Source of the DNA: Populus alba | Lineage: Eukaryota > Streptophyta > Magnoliopsida > Malpighiales > Salicaceae | NCBI RefSeq assembly: GCF_005239225.2 | Contig: NC_133293.1 | Location: forward strand, 9,330,333-9,394,332 | DNA: 64,000 nt | Direction: 5' to 3' | Part shown: positions 57,991 through 64,000 of the stretch, piece after piece | Position numbering within the stretch: position 1 is the first letter of the stretch | Layout of the letters: each line of letters opens with the position of its first letter | Position numbers and translations under genes: made by a program | The notes under the pieces: model-generated | Seen by the model: the letters and a program-made list of their open reading frames with translations, nothing else | Database searches by the model: none | Told to the model about the DNA's origin: nothing

Positions 57991-59600
57991 TGATCGGGCC
58001 TCCAAACAAGGAAACAGGGGGGTTGCTTGAATTAATGCCACGAGAACCACGATCCGGGTCCGGGTCCAAAAACTGGAAAATTGGGTCATCTTGTACCTTG
58101 TGCTAAACGGTGATTGACTTTGATCGCGCAAATTAGCGTCTCCAAAATGGTCAAAACACGCCTCGAAACCTCTGACTAAAATATATTATCTCTGAGCCAA
58201 CTTGGAAAGCCGCATCTTTAATAGTATCACTAGTTCTAGAATTCACCTCGGGAACATTTTTCAAATTTTATTTTTATTTAATAATATAATAATTAAAAGA
58301 TAATTTATAAAAAAAAATAAAGATTAAAATCTTAGAGGAAAAAATGTATTCTTTGAGTTAAGATTATCTCTTTTTTTTATTCATGGAAGCTCTTTTTAAA
58401 AAAAAAAATAACATATCATTTTTTTGGTACTATGATTTATTGAAAAAATACTAATGGCAATTAAACAATATTCATAAAAATTATAATGATTTGAGTTAAA
58501 GAGAAAAGATTTTTTTTTAATTAAGATTATCTTTTCTTATTTATTTATTACTTTTTTAATGAAAAAAAATATTTTTTTTGTTATCAAAAGTGTTGGTTTT
58601 TTTTTAATAAGAACCCATTATGATTATAAAAGCTAATTAAAAAAAATCATGAATCAATTACTTTCATGCACCTGTATGAAAAATATAAGAATAATAAATA
58701 TGAAAACCTTATATAAAAAATTCTAACAAAATAGAATTATTTTTTTTTATTGAATATCAATAAGCAACTTTATTAAAAAAAAACAGCACATTAGGTTAAT
58801 ATATATTTTTTCACAAAGTGATAGTTAACATTGCTATTAAAAAAACCCTCTAATCTTGGATAATTCTTGTAATATTATTTTAATAAATTCATTTAAAGAG
58901 AATCTTATTCTATTTCTTTTATTAACAAAAAAACATTTAAGAGCTATTTAATAATAATAATAATAAAAGTTAATCAGAAATCAAAATTAGAGAAGCAGAA
59001 GAAAAGGAATAGTTATAAACAGTAAAATATGAGTTTGTTTCAAATAAAATTATAGAAAACGAGTTTATTAATTGAAAATGATTTTTTAAAACACTTGAAA
59101 AAATAAAAATAAAATGTTTTCTGGTTCTATAATATAAGAAACAAGGATTTAATATGGTTCATCTAATTTTTATGATAACGTTTTATTATTATAAATAAAG
59201 TGTTTATTTTCTATATTGAAAATTTTGCAAATTACGTTTTTTTAATCTTTTCCAAATAAAAAGATAACTAGAAATCACAACGTATTTCTGTACTTTCAAG
59301 GAGCTTCCAACAACATTGTTATTTTTATTAAGTATTTATAAGTAATTTAAAAAAATTAAAATTTTTTATTTTATTTATTTTAATTTAGTTTTTTTAATTT
59401 TATATATTTTGATAGATTGATATTTAAAATAATTTTTATTTAAAAATAATTTTTATTTAAAAATAATTTTTTAATATTATTTAAGAAAAACACTTTAATT
59501 TTTTAAACTGTCCTATAAAACATGCTAAACCTGAGAGGCGAACACTTAGCCTCATGCTTGGACTTATATGTAGAGAGAGAGGCCTTTTAAGACAAAAGAT
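57991..59600. other. AT-rich intergenic
   Basis: No gene recognised. Long A/T runs dominate from 58250 to 59530, including another T/A-rich repeat at ~59330-59520. Confidence 0.65.
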
Positions 59601-59637
59601 TCAGCATCTTGGTGGCATGGTTGAGGAAACCTGTTCA

Positions 59638-59900
59638 TGGGCCGTATTACTAGACTGGCCCGTTAAGGACCAAATTAAAACGGACGGGCTTAGTCAGGGA
59701 TTTTAGGTCCCATGCTCGCCCATAATAGCATCCATCCGGGTTGAGTCCTGGCCCACTACCTTTGTGCACGGGCCGTGCTATAAAACCCTAAAACATACCC
59801 AAACCTCCAGCTGCCTCTCCCTGTCTTCTCTCTTTTGCTAATAACCTTTTCCTCTTTCTTTTTTTCTCACGCACAGTGAATTGAAACCCCTTTCATATTT
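59638..59900 (+). promoter_or_regulatory. Orphan housekeeping-type promoter
   Basis: Site II elements TGGGCC (59638-59643) and GGCCCA (59750-59755), further GGGC/GCCC-rich repeats between them, a TATAAAA box (59779-59785) overlapping a telo-box AAACCCTAA (59783-59791), and then a pyrimidine-rich leader (CTCTCCCTGTCTTCTCTC). This is the layout of plant ribosomal-protein and snoRNA gene promoters. No convincing coding sequence or snoRNA was found in the following 500 bp. Confidence 0.5.
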
Positions 59901-60707
59901 CACATACGAAAAATATAATTTTCGTTTGTTTTTTTACAGCAGATCTGATTTCTTTTCTTTTCCTCTTTTGAACATGATCTGAGAAAGCTCAAGAAATATT
60001 ATTTTTTAAAAGATTCATGGTACTTGACGTTCACAGTTCAATACAATATAATATACAAACCATTAAACCATATAATCATTGGCCAGTGGATCGGGGAAGC
60101 TACATAGAATTGATGGCGCCCGCTGGATTTTGCATCGACAAAGTGAGTAGTGAGATGGGACCATAAAAGAAACCTGTAACTGGAGTGCATGGCCAGTGAG
60201 AGATTGTAAAGTTTTTTTGTTTTTATTATCTGGAGGCGCAAGCTTTGTATGATTGTCGGCTACTTGGCTGGAAATCTTCAAAATTTCTTTTTAGAAAAAG
60301 TTGATATATATATATATATAAACAAGCCATTCTCAACGTTGCACCGCCTGTCTTTATTTGGGTGTCGTTTACAAAATGAAGATCTAAAATCATGGGTTTT
60401 TTCCTTACACGCAATGTTTTATGAATGTGATTATGAACCAGTTAAATACGATAAGAAATAGTTTCTGTACACAAAACAATCGGTTCAATAAAAAAAATCG
60501 TAAATTTAGATTTAATTTTGGATCCAAAAGAAATTTAATAACAATATTGTTTTCCAGACCCTATTTCTTATGAGGTCAGTCTAGCAATGCCTACCGCGAT
60601 CGGGAAAACCCTCAAATTAGTCACAAGATGAGATGTTGTTTTTGAGTTTTTTTTTATATATTATTATTGTTTTCAATATTATTTTTGGACTTTACTCATC
60701 TTTCTAG

Positions 60708-60766
<59 letters not shown>

Positions 60767-61465
60767 TCAGTTTTTGTGTTATTTTCTTTGCAAAATCTTA
60801 TAAATTATTGAATTTTCGAAGTATATAGATCAGTTTTCCTCTGTACTTTAAATTTGAAAAACTCTAGTTTTCTCTTTTTACTAAAAGCTGCATTATTTTT
60901 CAGGTTCTATATGCATGCGAGAATATAACTGATAAGGTTTGAAAAACCACCGTGAAGTTTTCTGGTGGTGCACATCTCATCCATATATAGAATCTACAGA
61001 TCAATATTACAGCAAGAGAATTCACATAGAAAGTCAACATATTCATCTATATATAGCTGATGTATATTATCAAGGGATAATCATGGGATTGGATTTTGAT
61101 AAAAGGTAGATCATGATTTGAGGAGGATCTTGTGGAGCTTTCTTTATCATGCAATAATAACACTTCTTACGTACATGAATTCATTTCAATGAGAAAGAAC
61201 ATAATCATTTAAACACAGTTTAGTTACCATCCATAATTTATCGATATAGTTACATGAACTTCTAGTCTACAGATACTTACTTGCATGATCTACAACTTCC
61301 CTATTGATCTGTACATTGCAAGTTAAAGAAAGTTGCCAGCAAGAGCACAAATATTTTTGGAGCCTAGCTACATATAGGTATTGAACTACGTAAGACTGAA
61401 TATTCATTGCAAGAGCAGAGCTGGGCAGCACTGAAGGTGTTGCTTGCTCTCGCGCGCAGATGTAT
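59901..61465. other. Region downstream of the orphan promoter, no gene recognised
   Basis: Frames at 60038-60281 and 60249-60461 have no recognisable domain. A pure TA tract lies near 60709-60764. Bases nearest 61465 probably include the 3' UTR of the fourth peptide gene. Confidence 0.5.
60709..60764. repeat. (TA)n microsatellite, about 28 units
   Basis: Uninterrupted TA repeat of about 56 bp, likely length-polymorphic. Confidence 0.95.
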
Positions 61466-61681
61466 TTAACAATGTCCACCCTTATTCCCTGGAATGTAAG
61501 TGCACACCGAGGGAGCAGAAGGTGCCACAGGACCTTTGATGTGTGACGCAAACACTAGTTTAGGACTTTTCAGAGACTTCCCGATTGCATGGTGTGGATT
61601 TGAACTGAAAAATATGAACATGATTAGGATGATCATATGAGCTATCTTAAGAAGATATAATTTTGCGATGATATTCATCAT
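61466..61681 (-). CDS. CTNIP-like secreted peptide precursor (copy 4, short form)
   Basis: A 71-residue frame from the ATG at 61681 (a second ATG follows at once). A hydrophobic stretch, HMIILIMFIFFSS, near residues 15-27 fits a signal peptide. The C-terminus reads HIKGPVAPSAPSVC, then TYIPGNKGGH, and ends at the second cysteine. It keeps the [RK]GPVxPSAxSxC element, the PG and the ten-residue cysteine spacing of copy 1. It lacks the NEM(H/N)(Y/F)xG tail of the other copies and has CTYIP in place of CTNIP. A probable TATA sequence (TTTATATAAAAATA on the minus strand) lies near 61807-61794. Membership of the family is likely but less certain than for copy 1. Confidence 0.65.
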   Translation of the reverse strand: MMNIIAKLYLLKIAHMIILIMFIFFSSNPHHAIGKSLKSPKLVFASHIKGPVAPSAPSVCTYIPGNKGGHC

Positions 61682-61706
61682 TTGGACTGGGAATGGACGT
61701 TTCTGT

Positions 61707-61709
61707 GCG

Positions 61710-61761
<52 letters not shown>
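61707..61761. repeat. GATA/GA microsatellite in the 5' UTR of peptide copy 4
   Basis: (GATA)5 passes directly into (GA)n about 26-80 bp upstream of the ATG of copy 4. On the transcribed strand it is a TC-rich leader tract. Confidence 0.85.
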
Positions 61762-61762
<1 letters not shown>

Positions 61763-61809
61763 CCAAGAATATTTGGAAGTGCTTCTTGGAGTATTTTTAT
61801 ATAAATATT

Positions 61810-64000
61810 TTTGTAAGACTTTGAAATTCTTTAGCGTTGCTTTGTGTTAAAAGAGGGTGAAAAGTGCTATCCGCTTTTGTTTTTGCTTTATTTCATTTAG
61901 GCCGCCCGAGTTTTTTTAGGTCGTCGTAAGAGCACTAAGAACAAGAGATAAGAACAATAAAATAAAGAGGAAAACAGAAAAAACAAAAAAAATGGCAACA
62001 CATATAGATCAGAGAAAAAAAAAAGCATTAGGATTGAAGGAGTTGATGCCTTGATTTGCTGTTGTTAAACCAATCACTTCATATATATATCACTTTCAGT
62101 GTTCTTTAGACTTCATATATATATCACTTTCAGTATACATAAAGAATTTATTGGCAGGCCGGAAGAATCCTTAAATCGCAGGGCTAAACGACACCAGATC
62201 ATATAATAACACTGGAATAAAGTCTTGATTTTGTCACCATGCATTAAATGAAGAAAATTTTAGTTTGTACTCCCTAATTCATATTCTGAAAGGGAAATTC
62301 TTCAAGTCTACACCTCGAGACTGACTCATAAGATCGATCTTGTGTGGTTTTTGTAAGGGCATTAATTCACTAATTCAGAAAATTTATTTCATACTTATTA
62401 ATCTGGAAAATCTATCCATATAAATTTCTAGAACGTTTGTAAGTGTGATTGTTGATGTTTTTTAAAGTATTTTTTATTTAAAAATACATTAAAATGATAT
62501 TTTTTTTTATTTTTTAAAAATTATTTTTTTATATCAGTGCATCAAAATGATTTGAAAATACAAAAAATATATTAATTTAAAGTAAAAAAAAATTAAAAAA
62601 TTTTAAAAAACACTTCTAAAACATAAAAACAAATAAAAAAAATATTTTTACTACTTTTGTGTTTATTACTAGATCATGCAATAACAAAAACAAACATAAA
62701 CTCTCGAATTAGTATTCCCTTCAGAAACAACGGTGAAAGAAATTATTGTACGTTATAATTCTCCAGTGATTTTGTTTGTGTTTAACTCTCAAGCAATTAT
62801 ACAAGAATCTTCTTATGATTAACCGGTTAATTATAATTAATTACAAATTCTGGATTGTTTACTAGCTCTGTGTATGCACGTGGCTCCCTTTGCAAGCCTA
62901 TCCGATCCATGTTTTCATGGTTTTTTCTCACGACCAGAATATTGTAGCCAGTGAAGAAATTATTTAGTGCACTTGAAGTTGTGTTTATATATATATATCC
63001 GAGTCAATGTGTATCTCAATTATAAATTATGCATTATTTGGTAAATAAAAAGAAAGGAATATCCTTAAAGCAAATATGCAGTCATTGAATCCAACATTAG
63101 ACGCATAGGGGGAGGCTTGGCAAAGGCTGGGTTGGGCTTCAGCCTAGGTCAAAATTTTATCAATATTTTTTAACTAGTTTTATGTAAAAAAAATTTATAA
63201 TTCTCAATTAAGTTATCAAAAAATTCTAAAAATTTGCGTAGAGCCTTCTAATATTATGCTTTAGCTTGGGTTAAAATTTTAAAAGTTTTGGAGAAATTTA
63301 AAAATTTAATGAAAAATTACAATTTGATTAGTTTTACGTTATTGGACGTAATTTTCAATCCGACCATCAGATCGAGTTGAAATTTTACGAGGGATCTTAA
63401 AATATATTGAATAAAATCTAATTAAGAGTTTAGGATGAACAGAGTTTGGTAATGTTAACAAAAAAACCCGTCAAATAAAAGCAAAATAACTCCTTAAGAG
63501 TAAAATGGTTATTTGCCATTAAAAAATAAAACAAATCAGCTCCCCCTTCCTTTTATATGTTGCCGACTGAGTAGAAGCAGAATAGAAGAAGAAAGAAAAG
63601 AAAAGGCGAGGAGAAATAAAAAAAATATATGGGAAAAACATAAAAAAAAAATTCCAAGAAAAAAAATAAGAAGTGAGAGAATAACCTTGTAAACTTACAA
63701 AGTCTAACTTATAAAACACTAATCTAGGGAAGAATCAAATGAAGGAAGAATGAATTAAAAGAGGAAAAAAATTTAATTATTTTGTTTTCCAGTTGACATG
63801 AGATTGTTATTTTATCCCGATTGAGGGGTTGTTACAATATCGATTCAGATTCAATTATAAATGAATTATATTTCATAAAACATCGAAGGATGTAACTTTA
63901 ATAGTGAGTTTATTTTTACTTTCGCTTTAATTTTATGTACTTTTAAATTTATTTTTTAACATTTTGGATAGTGTATTTGAATTACAACTTTATTATTAAT
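61810..64000. other. AT-rich intergenic at the right edge
   Basis: No gene recognised. Contains a T/A-rich repeat copy at ~62437-62645, a 'cttcatatatatatcacttt' sequence repeated at ~62069 and ~62110, and a possible degenerate element around 63095-63300. Confidence 0.6.
62437..62645. repeat. AT-rich dispersed repeat copy
   Basis: T/A-rich family member ('attgttgatgttttttaaag', 'tatcagtgcatcaaaatgat', 'aaaaaatatattaatttaaa'). Confidence 0.5.

Noticed and set aside
60038..60461. Short frames after the orphan promoter
   Set aside because: No similarity to ribosomal or other known proteins could be recognised, and reading frames on the promoter's strand are short.

Overview
The window is plant nuclear DNA. 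It has large AT-rich intergenic spaces, GT-AG introns, LTR-retrotransposon, PIF/Harbinger, hAT-MITE and SINE-like insertions, and gene families typical of eudicots. The repeat style and the gene versions fit Salicaceae (Populus or Salix); that placement is inference, because no database could be searched.

Layout from left to right. Bases 1-288 (minus) are the start of a SUPERMAN-type C2H2 zinc-finger gene that runs off the window edge. Two tandem cellulose synthase-like G genes (minus) follow at 4333-7953 and 9383-13693. Each has eight exons at matching positions, and both carry a GC-AG intron at the same place. Their flanks are also duplicated, and one flank has gained a MITE. A long, mostly gene-free stretch leads to an intronless FHA-domain gene at 20180-21331 (minus). 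About 21.95-28.06 kb is a PIF/Harbinger DNA transposon. Its three-exon DDE transposase is open, while its Myb/SANT-like partner has an in-frame stop; a 203-bp unit repeated about three times lies between them.

A 13-exon MATH/TRAF-domain gene of the MUSE13/MUSE14 (TRAF1A/B) type occupies 29.5-40.5 kb (plus). In Arabidopsis these proteins are adaptors in the turnover of NLR immune receptors. About 1 kb downstream begins a cluster of four small secreted-peptide genes (41506-41799 plus; 44911-45228, 53024-53341 and 61466-61681 minus). They share a signal-like N-terminus and a C-terminal [RK]GPVxPSAxSxC...PG...C motif. The first carries the literal CTNIP motif of the CTNIP/SCREW phytocytokines, ligands of the receptor kinase HSL3/NUT. 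The two middle copies encode identical predicted proteins because a ~4.6-kb block, which includes part of a Copia element, was duplicated about 8.1 kb away.

The full Copia element (46690-51702, minus) has 179-bp LTRs, a GTCAC target duplication, an initiator-tRNA-Met primer-binding site and a decayed gag-pol. A third, older relative of its insertion site (56886-57905) is empty, which orders the events. The right end is mostly AT-rich intergenic DNA. It contains an orphan promoter-like block (Site II elements, TATA box, telo-box, pyrimidine-rich leader) near 59.6-59.9 kb with no recognisable gene behind it.

The part most worth following up is the peptide cluster: an expanded, recently duplicated and sequence-diverged CTNIP-like array, with W-box-rich promoters in at least two lineages, next to an immune-receptor-turnover adaptor gene.
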